Assembly (NCBI GenBank): GCA_027730465.1
Contig: JAQCGQ010000017.1
Location: 1-10,659, forward strand
DNA length: 10,659 bases
Source: Actinomycetota bacterium
GTDB taxonomy: Bacteria > Actinomycetota > Actinomycetes > Nanopelagicales > Nanopelagicaceae
Direction of reading: 5' to 3'
Below, in pieces: positions 1 through 7,383 of this stretch (position 1 is the first letter of the stretch; each line of letters begins with the position of its first letter). Below the pieces are notes generated by a model. The model was not told where the DNA came from. It did no database searches and was given only the letters and a program-made list of their open reading frames with translations. The translations under genes and the position numbers were made by a program.

Positions 1-728
1 TAGCGCAGCAACTAACCAAAGTTAGAAAAGATGGGACTCTAGAATACCTTCGACCTGACGGAAAAACTCAAGTTACTATTGAATATCAGGCAGATAGACC
101 TGTTGCCTTAAATACAATTGTTATCTCCTCACAGCATGCTCCTGATGTTGACCTTGAAAAGAGATTAGCACCGGAGGTAAAGAAATTTGTGATTGATCCA
201 ATTATTAAAGAGTTAAACATCGATACAAACAATGTTACGGTGTTAATAAATCCAACTGGTCGGTTTGTAATTGGGGGACCAATGGGAGATGCTGGCTTAA
301 CTGGTAGAAAGATTATTGTTGACACATACGGTGGAATGGCCCGTCACGGTGGAGGTGCTTTTTCAGGTAAAGATCCGTCAAAGGTTGATAGATCAGCAGC
401 ATATGCGATGCGCTGGGTAGCTAAAAATGTTGTAGCCGCTGGACTCGCTGATTGTTGCGAGGTTCAAGTTGCTTACGCAATTGGTAAAGCAAAGCCTGTC
501 GGCTTATTTATTGAAACTTTTGGCACAGAGAAATTTGATGTAGTAAAAATATCACAGGCCGTAAATGAAGTATTTGATCTTCGCCCTGCTGCTGTTATTC
601 GTGACTTAAACCTGCTGCGTCCGATTTATGGAAAAACGGCTGCTTATGGTCACTTTGGTAGAGAGCTTCCAGATTTCACTTGGGAAAAAACAGATCGAGC
701 TTCTGCTCTCAAGGCACTAGTTAAGTAA
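1..728 (+). CDS. metK: S-adenosylmethionine synthase, 3' part (5' end outside window)
   Basis: MetK makes S-adenosylmethionine from methionine and ATP in the cytoplasm, supplying methyl groups to enzymes such as the RsmB encoded downstream. The reading frame is open from position 3 and gives 241 residues before the TAA at 726-728, roughly the C-terminal 60% of a family protein of about 385-400 residues. The family signature GGGAFSGKD lies at 348-374; its Ser-Gly-Lys-Asp loop binds ATP phosphates and metal. Just before it, at about 246-320, come the conserved stretches [19 protein letters not shown] and DTYGG. The C-terminal part contains the usual [11 protein letters not shown] and [15 protein letters not shown] blocks. 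No frameshift or damage is visible. The stop is followed after three bases by the priA start, so the two are probably co-transcribed. The promoter and any SAM-responsive leader lie upstream and cannot be judged. Confidence 0.97.
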   Translation, partial: AQQLTKVRKDGTLEYLRPDGKTQVTIEYQADRPVALNTIVISSQHAPDVDLEKRLAPEVKKFVIDPIIKELNIDTNNVTVLINPTGRFVIGGPMGDAGLTGRKIIVDTYGGMARHGGGAFSGKDPSKVDRSAAYAMRWVAKNVVAAGLADCCEVQVAYAIGKAKPVGLFIETFGTEKFDVVKISQAVNEVFDLRPAAVIRDLNLLRPIYGKTAAYGHFGRELPDFTWEKTDRASALKALVK

Positions 729-731
729 GCA

Positions 732-2639
732 GTGGCCGCTCCACTAAAATTAAAGCAACAAAAATCTAGTTCTGTCTATCGAGAGCAGGTTTTAGTATCA
801 GAAAACCTTCCAGTTGCTAGCGTATTAGTTGAAACTCCAGTATCTCATTTAGAGGGAATTTATGACTATCTAATTCCGCAGCATCTCAGTGATGTTGCAA
901 CTGTTGGCAGTAAGGTATTAGTAGAGTTTGGAAGAGGTAATGCTGAAGGATTGTTGGTAGGTAGAAAAGCTAAAAGTGAACAAGCTATTCGCTTAAAACC
1001 AATTTTGGATTTAACTTCACCTAGTGGAATAGTCACTCCTAATTTAATCAGACATATTGAACTTACTCGCAATCGATTCGGTGGTAGTTTCTGGAGTATT
1101 TTAAAATCTGCAATACCTAGCCGAGTTATAAAGGAAGAGAAGCTGCTGGTAACAACTCCTAAACAGCCAAAGAGCATAAGATATGAGTCAACTGAGCTGA
1201 GAGATCTGATTGGTAGATCTGACTACGGTTTCTTAGGCAGTAAGGCGCGGATTAAATGGGGAATGAATTTTCCTATTACTTTTGACCCAGATCATTTTTT
1301 AATTGAATTAGTAAAGATTAGGGCTCAGGTAAGTCAAATACTGTTACTTGTTCCAGATGAGAAAGATCTTGATCGACTATCCGTGTCCTTAACTAAATTT
1401 TTTGGTAGCGATTTGATACAGATTGGCTCTCATTTAAATAAAGGCCTCAGGTATCGAAATTTCTTAAATGCTACTTTTAATTCACCAAAGGTAATAATTG
1501 CAACTCGAAGTGGGGCTTTCACGCCGTTATCACTTGGAGCCACAGTGATTGTCTTGTCTGATTTAGATCAGTCACACTATGAACTGCATGCACCGGGATG
1601 GAACACAAGAGATGTAACACTGCTTCGAGATAATCAAACATCACTAATATTTATTTCATCCTCTCATTCACTAGAGATTTCAAGGCTAATTGATATCGGG
1701 TGGCTTGAGAAGAAGAACTACCGTCAGAAAAACAATCTCAAATTTGCAACAAATGAGATAGGCAATTCATTTATCCCTGTGATTAAAAAAGGGATTATAA
1801 ATGGGAATGCTTTAATTTCGGTAGCTGAAAAGGGTTACGCAAATCTTTTTCTCTGCTCTAAATGTCGAAACACTGCAAGTTGTGAGTGCGGAGGTAAGTT
1901 GCAGATTCAGAGATCAAAAAACATACCTCAGTGCTATATCTGCCAAAAGAAGTATCCAGAATGGAAGTGTATATTTTGCTCGGGCAACCGACCGTTTGTG
2001 ATCGCAAAAGGCATCGACCGAACAGCCGAAGAAATTGGTAAAGCAATACCAAAGTTTCCGATTCTAATTTCATCCGGAAGCAAACAAATTAAAAAACTTC
2101 CAACTGGTAATTATATTGTAGTTGCCACGCCAGGATCTGAACCAAGTGAGCGATATAGCGCTGTTGTAATGCTAGATGGTGAAAAAGTATTCAATCGTCC
2201 TTCGTTAAGATCTGAGGAGTTAGCAAAATTTTCCTGGTTTTCTCTTCTTAATATGGCCGCACAGCATTCTGAAATATTTCTTTCACTTCCAAATAACCAT
2301 CCAGTTGTTCAAGCAATGTTGAAAATGGATCCAACATCAGCAGCCTCGTACGAGTTAAATAGTCGCAAGCAAGCCAAATTGCCGCCTTTTTTCCGAGTCG
2401 CAGTTGTTTGTGGGGATAATGCTGAAATATCAAAATTTACTGAAAATTTGAAAAGCAGTGAAAGCAAGTATGAAATTACCGGACCAATAAAAATTGATGG
2501 CTATCAAAGTAAAGTTCTTATTAGAGTAGATCTAGAGCAAGCGCCGTTACTAGTTGATCTATTAGATGACATAACTAAGGTACAAGGTGTTAAATCCAGG
2601 AAGATTTTTACGGTCCGATTTGATCCGTTTGATCTTTAG
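732..2639 (+). CDS. priA: PriA-like primosomal protein N' without helicase motifs
   Basis: This is a member of the PriA (primosomal protein N') family, which recognises stalled forks and reloads the replisome. At 635 residues it is shorter than E. coli PriA (about 730). The N-terminal DNA-binding domain is recognisable at about residues 25-95 (SVLVETPVSHLEGIYDYLIP). A zinc-binding insert is intact, with eight cysteines at C375, C378, C384, C386, C401, C404, C413 and C416. The phosphate-binding loop (GxTGSGKT) expected near residues 185-205 is absent. The DEEH box is replaced by SDLDQ near residues 276-280, although the flanking ATRSGAFTPL and the later NTRDV match the family. It should therefore not hydrolyse ATP as a helicase and may be structural. 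Loss of these motifs is known in actinobacterial PriA. The start is GTG, three bases after the metK stop, with no clear Shine-Dalgarno sequence; translation probably depends on coupling. The family call is firm; retained function is inferred. Confidence 0.9.
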   Translation: MAAPLKLKQQKSSSVYREQVLVSENLPVASVLVETPVSHLEGIYDYLIPQHLSDVATVGSKVLVEFGRGNAEGLLVGRKAKSEQAIRLKPILDLTSPSGIVTPNLIRHIELTRNRFGGSFWSILKSAIPSRVIKEEKLLVTTPKQPKSIRYESTELRDLIGRSDYGFLGSKARIKWGMNFPITFDPDHFLIELVKIRAQVSQILLLVPDEKDLDRLSVSLTKFFGSDLIQIGSHLNKGLRYRNFLNATFNSPKVIIATRSGAFTPLSLGATVIVLSDLDQSHYELHAPGWNTRDVTLLRDNQTSLIFISSSHSLEISRLIDIGWLEKKNYRQKNNLKFATNEIGNSFIPVIKKGIINGNALISVAEKGYANLFLCSKCRNTASCECGGKLQIQRSKNIPQCYICQKKYPEWKCIFCSGNRPFVIAKGIDRTAEEIGKAIPKFPILISSGSKQIKKLPTGNYIVVATPGSEPSERYSAVVMLDGEKVFNRPSLRSEELAKFSWFSLLNMAAQHSEIFLSLPNNHPVVQAMLKMDPTSAASYELNSRKQAKLPPFFRVAVVCGDNAEISKFTENLKSSESKYEITGPIKIDGYQSKVLIRVDLEQAPLLVDLLDDITKVQGVKSRKIFTVRFDPFDL

Positions 2640-2653
2640 GCTGTGCGCTGAAG

Positions 2654-2659
2654 TATCAT
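2654..2659 (+). promoter_or_regulatory. Probable leaderless promoter of def (-10 TATCAT)
   Basis: TATCAT fits the actinobacterial TANNNT -10 pattern and lies exactly six bases before the def ATG at 2666, which would place the transcript start on the start codon itself. A TTGATC at 2629-2634, 19 bases upstream and inside the end of priA, is a reasonable -35 match. The 26-base priA-def gap has no purine-rich Shine-Dalgarno sequence, which agrees with a leaderless message. This is inferred from spacing and motif only. Confidence 0.5.
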
Positions 2660-2665
2660 AAGCAC

Positions 2666-3226
2666 ATGGCAATTCAACCAATTCGATTATTTGGTGACCC
2701 AGTATTAGTTACTCCAGCAGTTGAGGTAGTGGATTTTGATAAAGAACTTCGTCAGTTAGTAGCTGATTTAACACAAACAATGCAGGCGGCTCCTGGAGCT
2801 GGGTTAGCTGCTCCACAAATTGGCGTGCCACTGCGAGTATTTGTTTGGGATGTAAATGAGGAGATTGGCCACCTTATTAATCCCTCACTTGATCTCAGTG
2901 TGGAAATGCAAGAGGGTGAAGAAGGATGTCTATCTTTTCCAAATTTAGTTTATGAGACACCTCGAGCATTTAAAGCCATTGCAAAAGGTTTTAATATGCA
3001 TGGAGAGCCAGTTGTTATCGAAGGTACTGAGCTTTTAGCCAGATGCCTACAACATGAAACAGATCATTTAAATGGAGTGCTATTTATCGATCGAATGAAC
3101 TCTGAACAGCGCAAAATAGCTATGAAAGAAATCAGAGAGTCAGAATGGTTTGGTGTTGCCACTGAAGGTGGGAAGTCACCAATAGTTAAAGTTTCACCTC
3201 ACTCAACATTTGGTCTAGGTCTTTAA
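2666..3226 (+). CDS. def: Peptide deformylase
   Basis: This metalloenzyme removes the N-formyl group from the first methionine of new proteins as they leave the ribosome. The protein is 186 residues, slightly longer than the E. coli enzyme (169), with the extra length at the C-terminus. All three family motifs are intact: GAGLAAPQIG at residues 44-53, EGCLS at 86-90 and QHETDH at 129-134. The predicted metal ligands are C88, H130 and H134, and the catalytic glutamate is E131. It is directly followed by fmt, which adds the formyl group that this enzyme removes; the def-fmt pair is widely conserved. The ATG start has no Shine-Dalgarno sequence but has a -10 hexamer six bases ahead, so it may be read both from the metK-priA transcript and from its own leaderless one. 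Confidence 0.97.
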   Translation: MAIQPIRLFGDPVLVTPAVEVVDFDKELRQLVADLTQTMQAAPGAGLAAPQIGVPLRVFVWDVNEEIGHLINPSLDLSVEMQEGEEGCLSFPNLVYETPRAFKAIAKGFNMHGEPVVIEGTELLARCLQHETDHLNGVLFIDRMNSEQRKIAMKEIRESEWFGVATEGGKSPIVKVSPHSTFGLGL

Positions 3227-3230
3227 AACT

Positions 3231-4151
3231 TTGAATGTATTAGTTGCTTCATCATCACCGGTTGCCAGACCGCTAATCGCTGCTTTGATTGCTAGTAAAA
3301 AACATGAATTTCGAGGAATAATCACTAATCCAGATAAAGCTACTGGTCGAGGCATGCAGATAGAGGCAAATGAGCTAGCAGTTTGGGCCTCGCATGAAAA
3401 TATATCAGTATATAAACCAGAAACAAATGATGATCTAAAATCATATATTTTATCGATGAAGATTAATCTTGTAATAACAATTGCCTACGGAAAATTAATT
3501 CCACAGGATCTTTTACAACTGCCAAGATACGGCTGGATAAACGTGCATTTTTCTAAACTTCCAAAATGGCGGGGAGCAGCGCCAGTTCAATGGGCAATTC
3601 TTTCAGGTGATACAACTAGTGGGATAACAGTTTTTCAACTGGATAAAAATATGGATACTGGTCCAATTTATTTAACCCAAGAAATTGACATAAACCCAAT
3701 TGAGAGATCTGAAGAGTTATTAGATCGATTGAGCATAATTGGCGCCGATCTTGCAATAAGGACAATTGATCTAATTGCTCAAAATGTGCCACCTTCACCA
3801 CAATTAAATACTGGCGCGTCAGTTGCACCTAAATTTAGAAAAAGTGATGGAAAACTCGATTGGAGTATGCCAAGTGATCAAATTTTTAATAAATATCGAG
3901 CTTTAGCCGCTAATCCGGGGGTCTGGACAATGCTTGGTGACTTACGCCTAAAGATAGATGGATTACGTATCTCCTACGGAATGGAGAAAATAGCACCAGG
4001 TTCTGTGGTAATTGAAGATGAAAAACTATTCATTGGAGCAGAAAATGGTGTAATTGAAATTGAAAAGTTAACTCCAGCAGGTCGTAATCAAATGAGTGCA
4101 GGGGAGTTTATTAGAGGACTTATTACTCGGGAAGGTTTATCAGTTGGGTAA
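3231..4151 (+). CDS. fmt: Methionyl-tRNA formyltransferase
   Basis: Fmt transfers a formyl group from 10-formyl-tetrahydrofolate to Met-tRNA(fMet), creating the bacterial initiator. The 306-residue length is normal. The N-terminal Rossmann-like catalytic domain (about 1-190) shows IAYGKLIP at 84-91, NVHFSKLPKWRGAAP at 104-118 and the triad N104, H106 and D142 (DTGPIY). A C-terminal domain with an APKFRKSDGKLDW block starts near residue 200. The first loop, usually close to AGTPEFA, reads ASSSPVA here, an unusual variant. The start is TTG four bases after the def stop, with a modest AGG at 3217-3219 eleven bases upstream. An ATG at 3235 is out of frame, so TTG is the best choice. The 3' end overlaps rsmB by eight bases. 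Confidence 0.96.
   Translation: MNVLVASSSPVARPLIAALIASKKHEFRGIITNPDKATGRGMQIEANELAVWASHENISVYKPETNDDLKSYILSMKINLVITIAYGKLIPQDLLQLPRYGWINVHFSKLPKWRGAAPVQWAILSGDTTSGITVFQLDKNMDTGPIYLTQEIDINPIERSEELLDRLSIIGADLAIRTIDLIAQNVPPSPQLNTGASVAPKFRKSDGKLDWSMPSDQIFNKYRALAANPGVWTMLGDLRLKIDGLRISYGMEKIAPGSVVIEDEKLFIGAENGVIEIEKLTPAGRNQMSAGEFIRGLITREGLSVG
4129..4135 (+). promoter_or_regulatory. Shine-Dalgarno sequence that fixes the rsmB start
   Basis: GGGAAGG lies inside the 3' end of fmt, eight bases before an in-frame TTG at 4144. It is the clearest ribosome binding site in the forward gene run. It favours TTG 4144 over the longer in-frame GTG at 4096, which has only weak upstream purines and would overlap fmt by 56 bases. 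Confidence 0.7.
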
Positions 4152-5472
4152 GCCAAATCCAAGCCAATCTAGGTTGGTAGCTTATGAATTAGTTTACCAA
4201 GTAAATCGTGAGGGAGCTTTTGCAAATATACGATTACCCGAATTACTAGCAAAATCTAAAATGGATAAAGCTGATAAGGCATTTACTACCGAATTAACGT
4301 ATGGATCGTTGCGAATGCAGGGTAGACATGATTACATCGCAACAAAGTTCCTTGATCGAATGTTTACCGAGGTTGATCCAAAGATTCAAGATTTACTACG
4401 AATTGGTATTCATCAGATTACCCAGATGCGGGTGGCAGATCATGCTGCTGTCTCTGAAACAGTTGAAGTTGCGAAATTAGTTGCTGGAGAATCAAAAGCT
4501 TCCTATGTAAATGCAGTTTTAAGAAAAGTTGCAGCATCTAGTAATGATCTAGCAGAACTGGCGGATTTACCTAGCTTGAAAAGACTTTCGATCGCGTATT
4601 CACATCCAGAATGGATAGTCTCTTCATTTTATGATCAGATTAAGGATTGGGTAGAGGTTGAAAAACTCTTGGCTGCTAATAATCTTCCAGCCACCCCCGA
4701 TATAGTTGCTTGGCCTGGTAAATCATCAATTACTGAGTTAATCCAACTCGGTGCTACTCAGATTTCAGGGTTTAGTAATGGCGCAAACTTATCTGGCATC
4801 CCATCGGAGTTTGACCCAATCATTCAGCGCCGCGCAGGCGTACAAGATCGTGGATCACAGATTGTTGTTGAAAATTTTTTAGCAACTGCAACTGTTGGTC
4901 AATCTTGGTTAGATATGTGTGCTGGACCCGGTGGTAAAGCGGCATACCTTTTTAACTCCCTTTCCCAGACAGATAGCGCAGCCACCTTTCTTGCCAATGA
5001 ACCAATTCCACACCGGGCAGAACTAGTGAAACGAGTTGTAAATAATCAGCAAGTAGTTAGTTTTGATGCAACAGATCCGAGTAATTTCTCTTTAACATTT
5101 GATCGAATACTAGTTGATGCTCCATGTACAGGACTTGGTGCACTTCGCAGAAGGCCAGAGGCCAGGTGGCGTAGAAACATAAATGATCTTAAAGAACTAG
5201 TAACTTTGCAGCGTAATCTCTTAAGTAGTGCATACAAATTACTTAACTCAAATGGCATAATCGCTTACGTAACTTGCTCACCTCATGTGGCTGAGACAAG
5301 GGGGCAAGTTCTTGATTTTCTTGACCAGTATAAAGATATGAATATTTTGCCATTAAATATTCTACCTAATGCCCATAAACAAGGAATTCTTAGCGATGGA
5401 ACTATGCAGCTTTGGACACACCAAGACCAATCTGATGGAATGTTTATGGTCTTATTCAAAAAGGTGGGTTAA
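4144..5472 (+). CDS. rsmB: 16S rRNA (cytosine-5) methyltransferase RsmB
   Basis: RsmB (Sun/Fmu) uses SAM to methylate C5 of a cytosine in helix 31 of 16S rRNA (C967 in E. coli). From TTG 4144 the protein has 442 residues. Its N-terminal NusB-like RNA-binding domain (about 5-130) includes REGAFANIRLPELL. The C-terminal Rossmann methyltransferase domain has the SAM-binding loop DMCAGPGGK at 257-265, motif IV DAPCTG with C328, and motif VI YVTCSPH with C378. In this family the motif VI cysteine is the nucleophile attacking the base and the motif IV cysteine helps release product; both are present. The frame also extends upstream to GTG 4096, but the strong Shine-Dalgarno sequence at 4129-4135 supports TTG 4144, which overlaps the fmt stop by eight bases and suggests translational coupling. 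The fmt-rsmB order is common in bacteria. Confidence 0.94.
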   Translation: MGKPNPSQSRLVAYELVYQVNREGAFANIRLPELLAKSKMDKADKAFTTELTYGSLRMQGRHDYIATKFLDRMFTEVDPKIQDLLRIGIHQITQMRVADHAAVSETVEVAKLVAGESKASYVNAVLRKVAASSNDLAELADLPSLKRLSIAYSHPEWIVSSFYDQIKDWVEVEKLLAANNLPATPDIVAWPGKSSITELIQLGATQISGFSNGANLSGIPSEFDPIIQRRAGVQDRGSQIVVENFLATATVGQSWLDMCAGPGGKAAYLFNSLSQTDSAATFLANEPIPHRAELVKRVVNNQQVVSFDATDPSNFSLTFDRILVDAPCTGLGALRRRPEARWRRNINDLKELVTLQRNLLSSAYKLLNSNGIIAYVTCSPHVAETRGQVLDFLDQYKDMNILPLNILPNAHKQGILSDGTMQLWTHQDQSDGMFMVLFKKVG

Positions 5473-5480
5473 ATAGGAGT

Positions 5481-6164
5481 ATGGGAAATGATAAAAGAAT
5501 CTTAATTAATCCCAGTATTCTCAACGCCAATTTTGATGATTTAGAAAATGAAATCAATAAAGTTTCCACAGTCTCAGACGCTATCCATCTAGATATAATG
5601 GATAATAAATTTGTACCAAACCTTTCTTTTGATTTTAAGCGAGCAGCGGAGATTATTGAATTTTCAACATTGCCTATAGATGCTCATCTAATGATTGAAG
5701 ACCCAGATACTATCGCTCCTCAATATGCTCAAATAGGTTGCGACTCTGTTTCATTTCATTTCGAAGCCGCTAAGAATTGTCGCCAAATAATCGCAAATAT
5801 TAAGTCAAATGGTGCAAAGGTTGGAATGGCGATTAAGCCAGCTACACCACTATCTGCGATTGAAGAATTTTTAGATGTGATTGATATGTTGGTAGTTATG
5901 ACTGTTGAGCCAGGGTTTGGCGGTCAAGCTTTTATGAGTGAGCAGATGTTAAAAGTCTCACAAGCTAGAGCAAAAATTAATTTAAGCAAGGGTGAACCAG
6001 TTTTACTACAGGTAGATGGTGGTATATCCCTTACAACTATTTCAGAAGCTGCTTTAGCTGGAGCTAACTGCTTTGTTGCTGGTAGTGCGGTTTATAAGGA
6101 TTCAAATCCTGCAGAGATAGTTACCAAACTACGTGAGTTAGCAAAAAATAGTTTTAAAATTTAA
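5481..6164 (+). CDS. rpe: Ribulose-phosphate 3-epimerase
   Basis: Rpe interconverts ribulose 5-phosphate and xylulose 5-phosphate in the pentose phosphate pathway. The 227-residue TIM barrel is full length. Landmarks are NPSILNANF at 10-18, HLDIMDNKFVPNLSF at 36-50, DAHLMIEDP at 67-75, VMTVEPGFGGQAF at 139-151 and QVDGGIS at 177-183. The predicted metal ligands are H36, D38, H69 and D179, with D38 and D179 as the acid-base pair. The DNKFVP and VEPGFGG variants match what I recall of actinobacterial enzymes. The ATG start is preceded by AGGAG at 5475-5479 with only one intervening base, too close for normal pairing; AAGGTGGG at 5461-5468, twelve bases away, may serve instead. No better in-frame start exists. 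It is the last gene of the forward run, and its stop overlaps the serB stop by four bases. Confidence 0.96.
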   Translation: MGNDKRILINPSILNANFDDLENEINKVSTVSDAIHLDIMDNKFVPNLSFDFKRAAEIIEFSTLPIDAHLMIEDPDTIAPQYAQIGCDSVSFHFEAAKNCRQIIANIKSNGAKVGMAIKPATPLSAIEEFLDVIDMLVVMTVEPGFGGQAFMSEQMLKVSQARAKINLSKGEPVLLQVDGGISLTTISEAALAGANCFVAGSAVYKDSNPAEIVTKLRELAKNSFKI

Positions 6165-7333
6165 TCTGATAATCCCATTAATAGTAATACTGAAGAAAGA
6201 TCAGAACTGCGAATGGTTGTGGCAGCTGCTGCTGCAATCTTAGGTTTAGCATTAAATGCAATCCCAAGACCAGCTGCTTGAATCATATCTAAATCATTTG
6301 CACCGTCTCCGATAGCAACAGTTTGCGACATCGGAACTCCTTCATTTCTAGCAAATGTGATTAAAGCTTCTAATTTTGCTGATCGATCGATGATTGCACC
6401 CTCAATTTTTCCCGTTAACTTCCCATTCAAAACCTGTAATTTATTAGCTTGATAGAAGTCAATTTCTAAATCTTTTAGAATTGGCTCAATTACATCTATA
6501 AATCCACCCGATACAACTCCCACTTTATGCCCCTTTAAATGAAGAGTTTGAATTAATTTTTCTGCTCCCAATGTCAGCGTAAGTTCATTTCTAACGGCTA
6601 AAAGCGTAGATTCACTTAACCCAGCAAGCAAAGAAACTCGCTTATTTAGTGATTGGGCAAAATCCATTTCACCAGCCATTGCCCTCTCAGTAATTGATGA
6701 AACTTCTTTTGCCACACCTGCTTTTGCAGCGAGTAAGTCAATTACTTCCTGCGTAATAAGAGTTGAGTCCATATCTAGCATCACTAATCTTTTAGCACTT
6801 CGCATACCTCTACCTTGCTCAACAGCTAGATCAATCTTGTGAGATATAGCCACCTCGGCAAGTAAACGTTGGACTTCTTTGATTGATTTATCTGGACAAT
6901 TAATATCAATTTCTATCGCGATTAATGAATTAGTGCAGGTTCGCTTAATTGCAGTTATATTTGCATTAATCTTTGAAAGCTCAGCGGTTACGACAGCAAC
7001 TGATTTTGGTTTTAAAGAATCTGAGATTATTACTACATGTAGGTTTGAAGATATCGCTTTATCATTTAGTTCGGGGGCAAAGTCAACTGCAATATCTAGT
7101 CCTATCTCTTGCTCAAGCGACTCTAAATCAGCAGCTATTGCACAAGCATGCGATTCATCTAAACCGATTAAAACTGTCAAAATAAGACGTCCCCGAATAA
7201 CTAGCTGCTCAATATCAAGAATTGAAATTGAAAATTCTGAAAGCAAAGACATCAATTTTTCGGTAATTCCAGGTCTATCTTCGCCTGAAACTAGAATCAG
7301 CCCAGTAAAGGTTGGAGTATTTTTGTTCGGCAT
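6161..7333 (-). CDS. serB: Phosphoserine phosphatase, two-ACT-domain (SerB2-like) form
   Basis: SerB hydrolyses phosphoserine to serine, the last step of serine synthesis from 3-phosphoglycerate. The 390-residue protein has an N-terminal ACT domain (about 10-85, starting LILVSGEDRPGITEKL), a second ACT-like region (about 97-170) and a C-terminal HAD phosphatase domain (about 180-390). The HAD motifs are complete: DMDST at 187-191 (nucleophile D187, general acid D189), SGG at 275-277, K320, and GDGANDLDM at 342-350. Paired ACT domains resemble mycobacterial SerB2, where they bind amino acids and control activity; similar control here is inferred. The ATG start has no Shine-Dalgarno sequence but a TAATCT -10 hexamer exactly six bases upstream. 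It is divergent from the ABC ATPase gene and convergent with rpe, whose stop it overlaps. Confidence 0.96.
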   Translation of the reverse strand: MPNKNTPTFTGLILVSGEDRPGITEKLMSLLSEFSISILDIEQLVIRGRLILTVLIGLDESHACAIAADLESLEQEIGLDIAVDFAPELNDKAISSNLHVVIISDSLKPKSVAVVTAELSKINANITAIKRTCTNSLIAIEIDINCPDKSIKEVQRLLAEVAISHKIDLAVEQGRGMRSAKRLVMLDMDSTLITQEVIDLLAAKAGVAKEVSSITERAMAGEMDFAQSLNKRVSLLAGLSESTLLAVRNELTLTLGAEKLIQTLHLKGHKVGVVSGGFIDVIEPILKDLEIDFYQANKLQVLNGKLTGKIEGAIIDRSAKLEALITFARNEGVPMSQTVAIGDGANDLDMIQAAGLGIAFNAKPKIAAAAATTIRSSDLSSVLLLMGLSD

Positions 7334-7339
7334 TGGCTC

Positions 7340-7345
7340 AGATTA
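7340..7345 (-). promoter_or_regulatory. Probable leaderless promoter of serB (-10 TAATCT)
   Basis: On the minus strand TAATCT matches TANNNT and is followed by six bases (GAGCCA) and then the serB ATG at 7333, the same spacing as at def. No clear -35 is visible at the proper distance. With no Shine-Dalgarno sequence in front of serB, a leaderless message is the simplest reading, but this rests on one short motif. Confidence 0.45.
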
Positions 7346-7369
7346 ACCATATTTGGTGCACTCTCGGGG

Positions 7370-7375
7370 TATCTT
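7370..7375 (+). promoter_or_regulatory. Possible leaderless promoter of the ABC ATPase gene (-10 TATCTT)
   Basis: TATCTT lies eight bases before the ATG at 7384 in the 50-base divergent gap. The bases after it are pyrimidine-rich (TCTTTCCT), so no ribosome binding site is available. No good -35 is seen. The spacing is slightly longer than at def and serB, hence lower confidence. Confidence 0.35.
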
Positions 7376-7383
7376 TCTTTCCT

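Noticed and set aside
6879..7346. Open frame of 155 codons on the plus strand opposite serB
   Set aside because: It is antisense to the well-supported ACT domains of SerB, is low-complexity, and has no family match or ribosome binding site.
7312..7383. Upstream extension of the ABC ATPase to an earlier start
   Set aside because: It would run back through the serB start codon and promoter, adds residues unlike any ABC N-terminus, and ATG 7384 matches the family start.
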